Assembly (NCBI GenBank): GCA_013042995.1
Contig: JABDPB010000041.1
Span: forward strand, 1-41,701
Source: Ignavibacteriaceae bacterium
GTDB lineage: Bacteria; Bacteroidota; Ignavibacteria; Ignavibacteriales; Ignavibacteriaceae
Direction: 5' to 3'
Length of the DNA stretch: 41,701 nt
How positions within the stretch are numbered: position 1 is the first letter of the stretch; every line of letters starts with the position of its first letter. A program made the translations under genes and the position numbers. A model generated the notes under the pieces. That model saw only the letters and a list, made by a program, of their open reading frames with translations. It ran no database searches and had not been told where the DNA came from. Below are positions 1 to 8,289 of the stretch, piece by piece.

Positions 1-169
1 TAGCCCCGATTTCTCGGGGTTATTCCAAATCTAAGGGTAGATTACTTACGTGTTACTCACCCGTGCGCCACTTTACTAAAGATATTGCTACCTTATTCTC
101 GTAGACTTGCATGTGTTAAGCACGCCGCCAGCGTTCGTCCTGAGCCAGGATCAAACTCTCCGTAGTAGA
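1..169 (-). rRNA. rrs: 16S ribosomal RNA, 5' end only (partial)
   Basis: Read on the minus strand, this contains the universal 16S 5' region: GAGTTTGATCCTGGCTCAG (the 27F site, about 143-161) followed by the GACGAACGCTGGCGGCGTG block and the ACACATGCAAGTC helix. Transcription runs leftward out of the window, so only about the first 165 nt of the gene are present. The exact mature 5' end near 165-170 is estimated from the distance to the 27F site. The rest of the rRNA operon lies outside the window. Confidence 0.97.
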
Positions 170-215
170 GTTTAAATTTTGTGTAATCTGGCGTTTAGTA
201 CGCTTTGTTGAAACC

Positions 216-283
216 GTTTAATTGACTTAATTAAACGCACTCACTCTTTCAAAGAACAAAATAAAACCTTCAGAATTGAAGGA
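216..283 (-). promoter_or_regulatory. rRNA leader with boxA-like element and two hairpins
   Basis: The leader between the promoters and 16S holds, in minus-strand order: a 6-bp hairpin CCTTCA/TGAAGG (268-283); TGTTCTTTGAAA (247-258), which resembles the boxA antitermination site and the conserved sequence usual before 16S in Bacteroidota; and an 8-bp hairpin GTTTAATT/AATTAAAC with a 5-nt loop (216-236). These probably serve rRNA antitermination and processing. The rest of 171-434 shows nothing gene-like. Confidence 0.55.
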
Positions 284-286
284 CTG

Positions 287-317
287 TAAATTTACTTTCT
301 TTATTTAATAAAGTCAA
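287..317 (-). promoter_or_regulatory. possible second rRNA promoter P2
   Basis: On the minus strand, TTGAC (313-317) is followed, 20 nt after the TTG, by TAAATTTA (287-294). This is one mismatch from TAnnTTTG. Tandem promoters are common before rRNA operons, but this region is very AT-rich and the match may be chance. Confidence 0.4.
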
Positions 318-398
318 CTAGAATTAGCCAACTTTCAATATCTTTTTTCTGAACGTATTAGAACTGATTCTAGTAACAAATTGCTTTAAGAAGCGTAG

Positions 399-428
399 CA
401 AATATATTGTTTAAAACTTCAAAGTCAA
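399..428 (-). promoter_or_regulatory. rRNA operon promoter P1 (Bacteroidota type)
   Basis: On the minus strand, TTGAC (424-428) is followed, after 19 nt counted from the TTG, by TATATTTG (399-406). This is a perfect match to the Bacteroidota -7 consensus TAnnTTTG at the preferred spacing from the -33 TTG. Transcription would start near 392, giving a leader of about 220 nt before 16S. It lies directly downstream of the stop of the SLBB gene at 435. Confidence 0.8.
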
Positions 429-434
429 GTCACA

Positions 435-1877
435 TTATTTATTTACGATCGTTACGATAGATAATAAAATTGCAGCAATACTTGCTAGTAGACTAATATA
501 GACTGAATATTCAAACACATATGATCTAAAACTTCTAAGATTTTCTTTAGGAACATAAATATAGTCACCTTCCTCTATTATAATCCCTTCTTCTCGTATA
601 GGTGAAACCCAAGCTCTAGAACCACCTTTTATTACCATTATTTCATCTTCTTCTGCAAGTTCCCCCAATCCACTTGCTTCGTTAACATAATAGCTAAAAT
701 CTTTACCGTCAATAAAGGTTACATGCCCTGGTCTTAAAACCTGCCCAAAAACATAAACCGAATTTTGGATGGGTGGAATTATTATAACATCTCCATTATG
801 AACCTTATAATTTGCGATATCAGATTCTGGATCTTCTATTTTTCTAAAATCTAAAGAGCTGCCTTCGGTTAAGACTCTTAATTGATTTTCAAGATTAAAA
901 TAATTTGAATCTTCAGATATTACATTCGACATCCTGTACATTAGTGCTAATTCAAGATTTAATATTGTATTTCTAAACCTTGGATCTTCAAGTTCAGGCT
1001 GATCGTTCAATTTAATATTGTACTGCTGCTCCAATAAAATGGCTAGACTATTTTGAGAATAGACTCTTGCTCTTTTAAGAGAAGCTTTTGGTGTAAAACC
1101 TCCACAAAATTCAATCACTTCGAAAAGGGTTGTATTGTTTTTAGTTATAGGGATTATGCCTGGTACGTTAACTTCGCCTAAAACTTTTACTGTAAAGTTT
1201 CTTATTTGAGTTTCGGGAGCCAAAAATCTAATACGATCGCCTCTTTGAATTTGAAAATTTTCATTAGCAGAGAGTTTGATTATAGCCTGAGTTTCACCAT
1301 TATATGAGAGTCTTGAGACCTCTATACTATCTACATTGAGATAGGCTGGATTTATTCCATCCACTAATTCTAAGGCATCACTTAGCTGATCACCTTCAAC
1401 AAAGAAAAAAGTTCCAGGTTTATTAACTGCACCGTAAACTGAGAAAAAATTCCTAGCAATATCGTATGTTGGAAATACAATTACGTCATCGTTTTTTAGG
1501 TATGGATTGTTTGAGAAATCACCATTTACTCTAAACTTTTGAAGATCAATTTGCAATTCTTCACCCGAAGAACGTTTTATAACAATTCCCCTCAGTCCAA
1601 AATTTGCTAGTTCTTCTTTTAACTTTCTGTAAATTTCAGGATCGGTGGTTACTTTTAAGGTCAAATCAACAGCTTCAGCATACATTCTTGTAACAAATTC
1701 ATCTACTCTTTCGGTCTTAAGTGCAGGGAAAGTGCCAGTTACAGGAAAACTCCCTCCAATCGTAACACTAATAGTTGCCATTGTAAGTAATGAGTTAGTA
1801 TTCCTGTCATCAAGAATTTGTGCTTGCAGGTTATTATATAGTAAAATTATGGAGCAAATTATGTAAATAGCTTTCAT
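435..1877 (-). CDS. SLBB-domain polysaccharide export protein (Wza-like)
   Basis: This 480-aa envelope protein has an N-terminal signal peptide (hydrophobic residues 3-16, Ala-Gln near 19-20). It carries repeated SLBB beta-grasp modules of the GxVxxPG type: about residues 38-52, 146-220 (VYGAVNKPG), 230-300 (VLGEVNVPG) and 374-445 (VFGQVLRPG). A hydrophobic C-terminal helix (about 455-477) may cross the outer membrane, as in Wza. The usual Poly_export N-terminal domain motif (YxLGPGD) is not evident. It probably forms or gates an outer-membrane channel for capsule or exopolysaccharide. It lies 25 nt downstream of the dTDP-glucose dehydratase on the same strand, which fits a polysaccharide operon. 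AGGAA precedes the ATG. The family call is firm; the substrate is unknown. Confidence 0.85.
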   Translation of the reverse strand: MKAIYIICSIILLYNNLQAQILDDRNTNSLLTMATISVTIGGSFPVTGTFPALKTERVDEFVTRMYAEAVDLTLKVTTDPEIYRKLKEELANFGLRGIVIKRSSGEELQIDLQKFRVNGDFSNNPYLKNDDVIVFPTYDIARNFFSVYGAVNKPGTFFFVEGDQLSDALELVDGINPAYLNVDSIEVSRLSYNGETQAIIKLSANENFQIQRGDRIRFLAPETQIRNFTVKVLGEVNVPGIIPITKNNTTLFEVIEFCGGFTPKASLKRARVYSQNSLAILLEQQYNIKLNDQPELEDPRFRNTILNLELALMYRMSNVISEDSNYFNLENQLRVLTEGSSLDFRKIEDPESDIANYKVHNGDVIIIPPIQNSVYVFGQVLRPGHVTFIDGKDFSYYVNEASGLGELAEEDEIMVIKGGSRAWVSPIREEGIIIEEGDYIYVPKENLRSFRSYVFEYSVYISLLASIAAILLSIVTIVNK

Positions 1878-1902
1878 AGAATGATTCCTTTATTGAGAGC
1901 GA

Positions 1903-2925
1903 TTAAATAACAGTGCGGTCAGTATATTGTGATTTATAGTACTGTAAATAATCACCTGAAATTATTCTTTCCCACCAATTTTGATTTTTTATGTACCAGT
2001 TTATTGTCTCTTTTAAAGCATCTTGGAATTTGAATGATGGTTTCCAATCAAACTCGATTTTTATTTTATTTGAATCAATTGCGTACCGTCTGTCGTGTCC
2101 CGGTCTGTCTTTAACAAATTCGATCAGACTATCAGGTTTATTCAATTGTTCTAAAATAAGTTTAATTATATCAATATTTTTCATTTCACTACTGGCGCCA
2201 ACATTGTAAACTTCTCCAGGTTTCCCTCTTTCTAAAACAAGTTCCACAGCTATATTATGATCCGAAACAAATATCCAATCGCGTATATTTTTACCATCTC
2301 CGTACACAGGAAGCTTTTTATCGTTAAGCGCATTGATGATCATCAATGGAATTAATTTTTCAGGAAATTGATATGGACCATAATTGTTTGAGCAGCGAGT
2401 AATAACTACTGGTAAGTTATAAGTATGATGAAATGCAAGTGCCGCTAAATCTGCAGAAGCTTTACTTGCTGAATATGGACTGTTAGGATGGAGCGGTGTT
2501 GTTTCTTTGAACAAGCCATCTTTCCCTAGACTCCCATAAACTTCATCGGTGGAAATCTGAACAAATTTTTCAACATTAAAAACTTTAGCATTTTCAAGTA
2601 AAACATTTGTACCAATTACGTTTGTTCTAAAGAATATTTCCGAACCTAATATGCTTCTGTCCACATGAGATTCTGCTGCAAAATTAACAACATGAGTGAT
2701 TTCATATTTTCCAAAAATATATTTAACCAATTCATCGTTAACTATATCACCTTTAATAAAAACATAATTTTTGTTGTCCACACAATCTATTAAATTTTCA
2801 AGATTGCCAGCATAGGTAAGTTTGTCTAAATTAACAATAAAAATGTCGTCTCTGCAATGAAGGATATGTTTTATGAAATTACTTCCAATAAATCCAGCCC
2901 CGCCTGTAACTAGAATCTTCTTCAT
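1903..2925 (-). CDS. rfbB: dTDP-glucose 4,6-dehydratase
   Basis: This 340-aa extended short-chain dehydrogenase converts dTDP-D-glucose to dTDP-4-keto-6-deoxy-D-glucose, the entry step to L-rhamnose and other deoxysugars. Visible motifs are the NAD-binding GGAGFIG (8-14), the family signature STDEVYG (125-131, with the catalytic Thr-Asp-Glu) and the YSASK catalytic Tyr/Lys pair (151-155). The length is typical. Its ATG begins one base after the stop of the outer-membrane protein gene (2927-3655), so the two are translationally close, and the SLBB export gene follows. RmlA and RmlC, needed for dTDP-rhamnose, are not in this window. An RmlD-like gene is divergent at 3792. Confidence 0.95.
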   Translation of the reverse strand: MKKILVTGGAGFIGSNFIKHILHCRDDIFIVNLDKLTYAGNLENLIDCVDNKNYVFIKGDIVNDELVKYIFGKYEITHVVNFAAESHVDRSILGSEIFFRTNVIGTNVLLENAKVFNVEKFVQISTDEVYGSLGKDGLFKETTPLHPNSPYSASKASADLAALAFHHTYNLPVVITRCSNNYGPYQFPEKLIPLMIINALNDKKLPVYGDGKNIRDWIFVSDHNIAVELVLERGKPGEVYNVGASSEMKNIDIIKLILEQLNKPDSLIEFVKDRPGHDRRYAIDSNKIKIEFDWKPSFKFQDALKETINWYIKNQNWWERIISGDYLQYYKSQYTDRTVI

Positions 2926-2926
2926 A

Positions 2927-3655
2927 TCAATAAGAAAAGAATCCTACAAATATTCCTGATTGAATAAAAAATGAATTACTGTTGATATTTGAAGGAACAC
3001 CTGAAAGAGGTTGATCATTATCTGCAGTCCAATCGGATGCAAAAGTTATCTGGTAGCCAACTCCTAAACGGAGAGATACAAATCTGTAAATAGGATAATC
3101 AACATTCAGAGTTGGAGTAATCATCCAAAAACTATTAGTCAGCAGTTTGCTATAACTATCGGAAGGTAAATTAGGATTGGAGAAATCTTCCCAAACAGCG
3201 TTCCAATCAAAAGCAGCATTATTGCCGTAAAGGTGAATTTCCATATTACCTGCACCTATAACTGTTCCGATAGAAACTCCAAAATTCTTAATAAAAGGTA
3301 AAGTGTATTCAAAAGTAACTCCGCCACCCCCAAGTGAATAAACAACTTCTCTATTTATTGTATTAATTTTTTGAGTTGAATTTATTGATCCACCAAAACC
3401 CATACCGCCGACCCGAAGATTTTTCACAAAACCTATATAAATAAATCCTGCTATTCCCGAAGAGTAAAAACCACTTGTTGAAAGTTCCGGCATTCCTGCT
3501 GGAAGGAATTTGTTTACGGGACTTACTTCAGGAATATACCATGCTGGTACATAACCAATTCCGCCTCCAAATGGCGCATCAAAAAACTGGGCTTGCTGCC
3601 CAAGGGCTATAAAGCCGGGAAGAAATAAAATGATAAATAAAAGTTTTTTATGCAT
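2927..3655 (-). CDS. putative outer-membrane beta-barrel protein
   Basis: This 242-aa protein has a signal peptide (hydrophobic stretch 4-17, then LGQQAQ). The body has alternating Gly/aromatic strands and the last residues (SGIFVGFFSY) end in an aromatic, the usual outer-membrane beta-barrel signal. I do not recognise a named family. It is first in a minus-strand unit with rfbB (1-nt gap) and the SLBB exporter, so it may belong to polysaccharide export or display, but that is inferred from position only. Confidence 0.7.
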   Translation of the reverse strand: MHKKLLFIILFLPGFIALGQQAQFFDAPFGGGIGYVPAWYIPEVSPVNKFLPAGMPELSTSGFYSSGIAGFIYIGFVKNLRVGGMGFGGSINSTQKINTINREVVYSLGGGGVTFEYTLPFIKNFGVSIGTVIGAGNMEIHLYGNNAAFDWNAVWEDFSNPNLPSDSYSKLLTNSFWMITPTLNVDYPIYRFVSLRLGVGYQITFASDWTADNDQPLSGVPSNINSNSFFIQSGIFVGFFSY

Positions 3656-3738
3656 AGACTTTAGTTTAATAATTTATAAATTTACCAAAGGCACTAAGTA
3701 AATCCAAAGAATGGTTTGTTTCAAAATTTCTAATCAAG

Positions 3739-3746
3739 CAAATCTA
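3739..3746 (-). promoter_or_regulatory. candidate -7 element for the OMP-rfbB-SLBB unit
   Basis: TAGATTTG on the minus strand matches TAnnTTTG exactly, about 85 nt upstream of the ATG at 3655. No good TTG lies at the expected -33 position, so this is only a candidate. It sits in the 136-bp divergent gap that also serves the plus-strand gene at 3792. Confidence 0.35.
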
Positions 3747-3791
3747 ACTAGGCAGATATAAACAGAATAAGTCACTAAATTAGTATATAAT

Positions 3792-4676
3792 ATGAAAAAA
3801 TTATTAATAACAGGCGGAAGCGGATTGCTGGGTCAGCATTTGAATTTAGAATCTAGTGAAAAAGTTAAATTTCACACTATTTACAGCAATAATATTGGAA
3901 ATTGTAACCAATTCTCTTCATCAAAAATAAACATCAATAACAAACATGAGTTAAAAAATATTTTTAATATTTTCAATCCTGATGTAGTTATTCATGCTGC
4001 TGCAATTACAAATCCTGTTCCTTTTCAAGATCAATCCAGCAGAGAATATTTTGAAACGAATGTAAGCGCAACAAAATCAATTGGCGAGCTGTGTGAATTG
4101 CACAATTCAAAACTTGTTTACATCTCAACCGATTTGGTATATGCCGGATACCGCGGTCCTTTTCACACTGAAAATGGCAAACTAATTCCTGCTACACTCT
4201 ATGCAGAGACAAAATTGATTGGTGAAGAAAAAGTTAGGCAGACTTGTGACAATTATTTAATATTTAGGACATCGCTGCTATACGGAATAGGACTTCATCA
4301 CGCAAGATGCCATTTTCAGACTATGGTGGAAAACTTTAAAACCAGCAAACCAGTAAAGCTATTTACAGATCAGTTTAGGACTCCTGTTTCGCTTAAAGAT
4401 TCATCAAAAATAATTTTTAACCTGGCAGAAACTGATTTGAAAGCTGAAACAATTAACCTCGGAGGAACGGAAAGAGTTTCAAGATTTGAACTTGGGGAAA
4501 TACTTTGCTCAGTTGCTAAGTTTGATAAAAATTTAATAGAAAAAATTACGATGGACGATATCCCCAGTTTTCCTCAGGTTGAAGATGTTTCATTAAAAAT
4601 TGAAAAGCTTCAATCATTTGGTTTTGTGCCCCGTTCAATTGAAGAAAACACTGCTGAAATCATTAAATCCCCTTGA
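3792..4676 (+). CDS. RmlD-like NAD(P)-dependent sugar reductase (SDR superfamily)
   Basis: This 294-aa protein has the nucleotide-binding GGSGLLG (8-14), the substrate-binding motif STDLVYAG near 113-120 and a YAETK catalytic Tyr/Lys motif near 134-138. These place it in the RmlD/dTDP-4-dehydrorhamnose reductase group, which reduces a 4-keto sugar nucleotide in the last step of dTDP-L-rhamnose synthesis. It is divergent from rfbB, whose product is two steps upstream. Related SDR proteins of this size act on other NDP-sugars, so a specific rmlD name is not secure without rmlC nearby. Confidence 0.75.
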   Translation: MKKLLITGGSGLLGQHLNLESSEKVKFHTIYSNNIGNCNQFSSSKININNKHELKNIFNIFNPDVVIHAAAITNPVPFQDQSSREYFETNVSATKSIGELCELHNSKLVYISTDLVYAGYRGPFHTENGKLIPATLYAETKLIGEEKVRQTCDNYLIFRTSLLYGIGLHHARCHFQTMVENFKTSKPVKLFTDQFRTPVSLKDSSKIIFNLAETDLKAETINLGGTERVSRFELGEILCSVAKFDKNLIEKITMDDIPSFPQVEDVSLKIEKLQSFGFVPRSIEENTAEIIKSP

Positions 4677-4701
4677 TATTATTTTGTTGGTTCATAAACG
4701 T

Positions 4702-5562
4702 TTACTTTATTGGCTCTGCAGCCCTGAGGACAATTACCCCCGAATGCCTTTTAAAATTCAATAGGTAATCAGAGAGCGGTAGTTCGCTTATTTGTACTTT
4801 TGCATCTTTGGTCGGTGCATGTAAAAGGTGAATCCTTCCGCTATCCATTTTTACGGCAATTCCAACATGCCCTATATCCAGTCCTTCAACTGTTGTAGTT
4901 ATGGCAAGCAGATCGCCATTATTAATTTCCTTTTCTTTTTTAGCAAGCTCATTTTCAGGAATATAAAAATAATCTCGTTCTCTGATTTCTGCTTCCTTTT
5001 TCTTTATTTCAGAAATGAACTTAGGATTTTTTTCCAGCTGTTTATAATATTCTGGATGAGTTGACATAAAGTTTACATCAAATTTTAATTGTAAACCACC
5101 AATACTTTTTGTTACATCTTTAACTACACATTTTAAAATATTGTTATCTATCCAGTCAGAAAAGTAGTGCAGGCGTGAAGGATATTTATTAATTATTCCA
5201 TTTCTGTAACGAACGAATTGAAGTTCGCTCTGATAATCATCAAAAGAAGTTTTACCTTTTTTAATGCAGCGAGCTAACACTAAAGAATTTTCGAGTAATG
5301 TTGTGCAATCTAAACCAGTTAAATTAATTACAAGCTGCTCATTACCATCTTTTTCAATTCCATGTGCAAGATAATCTGTACCAATAAAACTTTTTCCAAC
5401 TTCAGCAATCAAATCTCCAATTGGTAGGCTTTCCCAATCTTTATCAATCGCTAATTGAAATTTTGAATTGCAAATCTCAACATCATTCTCAGAAAAAATT
5501 TGCGCCTTCAAAACTATCGAACAAGATAGGATAATGAATAAAAGGATATGTATTAGATTCAT
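4702..5562 (-). CDS. DUF1460 / NlpC-P60-like cell-wall amidase family protein
   Basis: This protein matches the DUF1460 family (N-acetylmuramoyl-L-alanine amidase-like, NlpC/P60 fold). The nucleophile motif is LDCTTLLEN (Cys86 from the chosen start). The family block SRLHYFSDWI lies in the middle, and IGHVGIA supplies the catalytic His (about 232). A signal peptide is present (LIHILLFIILSCSIVLKAQ), so it acts in the periplasm on peptidoglycan or its fragments. I chose the ATG at 5560-5562. The longer frame back to a TTG at 5583 would add seven polar residues before the signal peptide, and GGGA lies just before the ATG. It follows dnaB by about 30 nt and is probably cotranscribed. The real substrate is unknown. 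Confidence 0.82.
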   Translation of the reverse strand: MNLIHILLFIILSCSIVLKAQIFSENDVEICNSKFQLAIDKDWESLPIGDLIAEVGKSFIGTDYLAHGIEKDGNEQLVINLTGLDCTTLLENSLVLARCIKKGKTSFDDYQSELQFVRYRNGIINKYPSRLHYFSDWIDNNILKCVVKDVTKSIGGLQLKFDVNFMSTHPEYYKQLEKNPKFISEIKKKEAEIRERDYFYIPENELAKKEKEINNGDLLAITTTVEGLDIGHVGIAVKMDSGRIHLLHAPTKDAKVQISELPLSDYLLNFKRHSGVIVLRAAEPIK

Positions 5563-5592
5563 TTTAAGTCCCGAAATTTGCAACCCGAATTT

Positions 5593-7026
5593 TTAGATGA
5601 TGTCTTCATCGGAAGGAGCAGCAACATACTCTTCAATCTGCCTTGCGTGTGCAAGATTTTCAAAACGAGCATATTCTTTAACAAAGGCAAGTTTTACATT
5701 TCCAGTCGGACCATTTCTCTGCTTGGCTACAATCACTTCAGCAACTCCTTCCCATGATTCTCCATTATCGTCTTTTTCCATACCATAATATTCGGGTCTG
5801 CTTAAAAACGTAACAACATCGGCATCTTGTTCAATCGAGCCCGATTCTCTCAAATCTGCGAGTTGCGGTCTTTTATCACTCCTTGCTTCAACTGCACGAT
5901 TTAACTGCGAGAGCGCAATCACTGGTATGTTAAGTTCTTTTGCAAGCGCCTTGAGTGATCGGGAAATATGAGATATTTCTCTTTCGCGTGATTCTGCACT
6001 TGCTGGTCCGGTCATCAATTGAAGATAATCTATAATTATCAGTCCTATATTCTTCTCAGCTTTTAATCTCCTTGCTTTTGCACGTATTTCTAAAACAGTT
6101 TGTGAAGGAGAATCATCGACAAAAATCGGGGCATCAGTTAATTTATGTACAGTTTTACTAAGTTTAGGTCCTTCTGAGTGCGGCAGTTTTCCGGTTCTTA
6201 CAAGATGAGCATTAATTCTTGCTTCGGAACAAATCATTCGGATGATCAATTGCATTGTTGCCATCTCCAGACTAAAAATTCCAACCGGTACTTTGTGATC
6301 AATTGCTGCATTACGTGCCATTGATAGAGCTAGCGCAGTTTTACCTATTGATGGTCTTGCTGCAAGAATTATTAAATCGGACTTTTGTAATCCACCAAGA
6401 ATTTCATCAAGTTCGTAAAAACCTGTTGGTACGGAAAATTTTTGATTTGTAGACGAATGAATTGTCTCAATGTATTCCATTGCATCTCTCACAGCTCTAT
6501 CCATTCCCTGGTATGATTTTGAGAGATGACTTTCTGTAATTTCAAATATTTTGCTTTCAGCTTCGTCTAATATTTCAAAAGCATCTGCGGTTCCATCATA
6601 GGCATTTTTAGCAATTTCGTGCGCACTTGTAATTAGCCCTCTCAGAATCTGTTTCTCAAGTATAATTTTAGCGTGATATTCAATATTTGCAGCAGAGGGA
6701 ATATTCTGCGATAGTTTGCTCAAATAGACTGCACCACCGGCTTCTTCAAGTTCGCCTCTTTTTTTAAGTTCTTCGTAAAGAGTAACAGTGTCAATTGGTT
6801 CATCTGAATCGAACAAAGAAACCATAGCTTCAAAAATTCTTTTGTGTGCTTTTAAGTAGAAGCTTTCAGCCGTTAACATTTCCAATGCTTTCGGTACTGC
6901 TTCCTTTTCAATCATCATTGCACCTAAAACTGATGCTTCTATTTCAGGTACCGAAGGCGGCTTAACATCAGATGGAACTAACTGATCAATACCGTTATTG
7001 CTATTTGATTTTTTTGACTTTGCCAT
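5593..7026 (-). CDS. dnaB: replicative DNA helicase DnaB
   Basis: This 477-aa hexameric helicase unwinds DNA at the replication fork and interacts with primase. The N-terminal domain begins near residue 25 (VPEIEASVLGAMM). The RecA-like motor domain contains Walker A ARPSIGKT (223-230) and Walker B LIIIDYLQLM (about 327-336). The C-terminal region has the typical SGSIEQDADVV and KQRNGPTG motifs. There is no intein, and the length is typical. It starts 29 nt downstream of a terminator-like hairpin (7055-7075), an unusual arrangement noted in the findings. The DUF1460 gene follows directly. Confidence 0.98.
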   Translation of the reverse strand: MAKSKKSNSNNGIDQLVPSDVKPPSVPEIEASVLGAMMIEKEAVPKALEMLTAESFYLKAHKRIFEAMVSLFDSDEPIDTVTLYEELKKRGELEEAGGAVYLSKLSQNIPSAANIEYHAKIILEKQILRGLITSAHEIAKNAYDGTADAFEILDEAESKIFEITESHLSKSYQGMDRAVRDAMEYIETIHSSTNQKFSVPTGFYELDEILGGLQKSDLIILAARPSIGKTALALSMARNAAIDHKVPVGIFSLEMATMQLIIRMICSEARINAHLVRTGKLPHSEGPKLSKTVHKLTDAPIFVDDSPSQTVLEIRAKARRLKAEKNIGLIIIDYLQLMTGPASAESREREISHISRSLKALAKELNIPVIALSQLNRAVEARSDKRPQLADLRESGSIEQDADVVTFLSRPEYYGMEKDDNGESWEGVAEVIVAKQRNGPTGNVKLAFVKEYARFENLAHARQIEEYVAAPSDEDII

Positions 7027-7047
7027 TGAAGTGTTTATACCTACTTG

Positions 7048-7075
7048 GAAAAAATACCCCGCGGGTTGCGGGGTA
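7048..7075 (-). terminator. terminator-like hairpin between udg and dnaB
   Basis: An 8-bp perfect stem TACCCCGC/GCGGGGTA (7055-7062 and 7068-7075) with a 5-nt loop is followed on the minus strand by a run of T (7048-7054). It would end the transcript of the uracil-DNA glycosylase gene. Because it lies so close to the dnaB start it could also act as an attenuator in the dnaB leader. Confidence 0.75.
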
Positions 7076-7180
7076 AAATTCTAACACATTTTAATTACAG
7101 TCGGAAGTTCGGAAATGAAATTGAAAGAGTCAAATACACATTAAAATGAATAATAAATTCAGCTTAATTTTCACATTATT

Positions 7181-7909
7181 CTATCTAACGAGTTCATTGT
7201 ACAACTTTTTAAATTTCTTCAAATCTTCCCAGCAGTCTTTTTTCCAGTGTGGATTGCGGAGCAATGCCGCAGAGTGATATGTAACCATAACTTTTGCATC
7301 TTCAAATTCATAAACCTTACCGCGTAAATTCCCCAACGAATCTCTTTTTTTTAATAAACCCCGTGCAGCTGTTAATCCCAAGCACAAAATTAGTTTTGGT
7401 TTAATCAAATCAACTTGTTTTTTAAGATAGGGCATACAAGTTTCCATTTCATCGGGTAATGGAGTGCGGTTTCCCGGCGGACGGCACTTTACAACATTCC
7501 CGATAAATACTTCCTCTCTTTCAAAATTTATTGCTTTAAGCATATCGGTTAGAAGCTTTCCTGCCCTTCCAACAAAAGGTAAACCCTGCTTATCTTCTTC
7601 TGCACCAGGACCTTCACCAATTACCATAACATCTGCATTAGGATTGCCGGTTCCGAATACAAATTTATTTCTGTTTTGATGCAGCCGGCAGCCGGTGCAA
7701 TTGCAGATATGTTCTTCTAATTCTTCAAGTGATATTGCCTTTTCCCAATCCTCTTTTTCGGCTGGAAAAAGTTCCGACTGCTCTGTTTTTGTTTCAGGTT
7801 TTTTAACGATTGTTCTCCTATCTATTTTCGGAAAAAATAATTCATCACCAAATATTTCTTTTTGAGTTAAAAGTGCTTGAAGAATTTTCTTTTTGTGGTT
7901 CTTTGCCAT
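7181..7909 (-). CDS. family 4 (type 4) uracil-DNA glycosylase, 4Fe-4S
   Basis: This 242-aa enzyme removes uracil from DNA in base-excision repair. Four cysteines fit the family's Fe-S cluster: Cys71 and Cys74 (CTGC), Cys142 (VKCRPPGNR) and Cys158 (ETCMPYL). The active-site motif 1 is GEGPGAEED (98-106) and the uracil-pocket motif GLPFVGRAGKLL follows. Motif 2 reads TYHSAALLRNP with His212, where the usual family sequence is HPAALL, so Pro is replaced by Ser. The first 60 residues are a charged, low-conservation extension common in this family. It is monocistronic between two hairpin terminators (7946-7965 and 7055-7075). Confidence 0.93.
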   Translation of the reverse strand: MAKNHKKKILQALLTQKEIFGDELFFPKIDRRTIVKKPETKTEQSELFPAEKEDWEKAISLEELEEHICNCTGCRLHQNRNKFVFGTGNPNADVMVIGEGPGAEEDKQGLPFVGRAGKLLTDMLKAINFEREEVFIGNVVKCRPPGNRTPLPDEMETCMPYLKKQVDLIKPKLILCLGLTAARGLLKKRDSLGNLRGKVYEFEDAKVMVTYHSAALLRNPHWKKDCWEDLKKFKKLYNELVR

Positions 7910-7937
7910 ATTTACAAAAGAAAATAATAGGTTTAAA

Positions 7938-7965
7938 GAAAAATAAATCCGGCATAAGCCGGATT
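7938..7965 (-). terminator. rho-independent terminator of yicC-gmk-rpoZ
   Basis: An 8-bp perfect stem AATCCGGC/GCCGGATT (7946-7953 and 7958-7965) with a 4-nt loop is followed on the minus strand by TTATTTTTCTTT. It lies 34 nt after the rpoZ stop and closes that operon. Confidence 0.8.
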
Positions 7966-7998
7966 AATAAAATTACAAATTGAAAAAAACGAAATTTT

Positions 7999-8289
7999 TT
8001 ACTCCTTAAATTGGTATCCTAAATTGCTTTCAAGAAATTCATTTAATGCATGAATATGCGGTTTCTCGCGCTTTTCTAAATCTAAAGCAATTTTGAGTTG
8101 TGCCGGGTTATCAACGTCTTCGCTTTCATCATCAGTCGTACTTTCAGGTAATGTACTAAGTAGAGCATTAAACTCAATTTTGTTTTCACTGTTTAACTGG
8201 CGTGCTCTTTTTGAACAAACAATTATCGCTTCATAAACATTACCGGCTCTTTCTTCAATTTCTCTTAAATCAACAGGATTTATTGACAT
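7999..8289 (-). CDS. rpoZ: RNA polymerase omega subunit
   Basis: This 96-aa Rpb6/omega-family protein helps assemble RNA polymerase. The core segment (residues 17-40, VYEAIIVCSKRARQLN) matches the conserved omega helix that clamps beta'. The C-terminal half is acidic and variable, as in Bacteroidota omegas. Its ATG overlaps the gmk stop by one base (TAATG), so it is translationally coupled to gmk. The gmk-rpoZ order is widely conserved in bacteria. Confidence 0.9.
   Translation of the reverse strand: MSINPVDLREIEERAGNVYEAIIVCSKRARQLNSENKIEFNALLSTLPESTTDDESEDVDNPAQLKIALDLEKREKPHIHALNEFLESNLGYQFKE

Noticed and set aside
1645-1866. Plus-strand open frame opposite the SLBB gene
   Set aside because: It lies wholly within the SLBB coding sequence, whose signal peptide and SLBB motifs are clear, and its own translation shows no domain.
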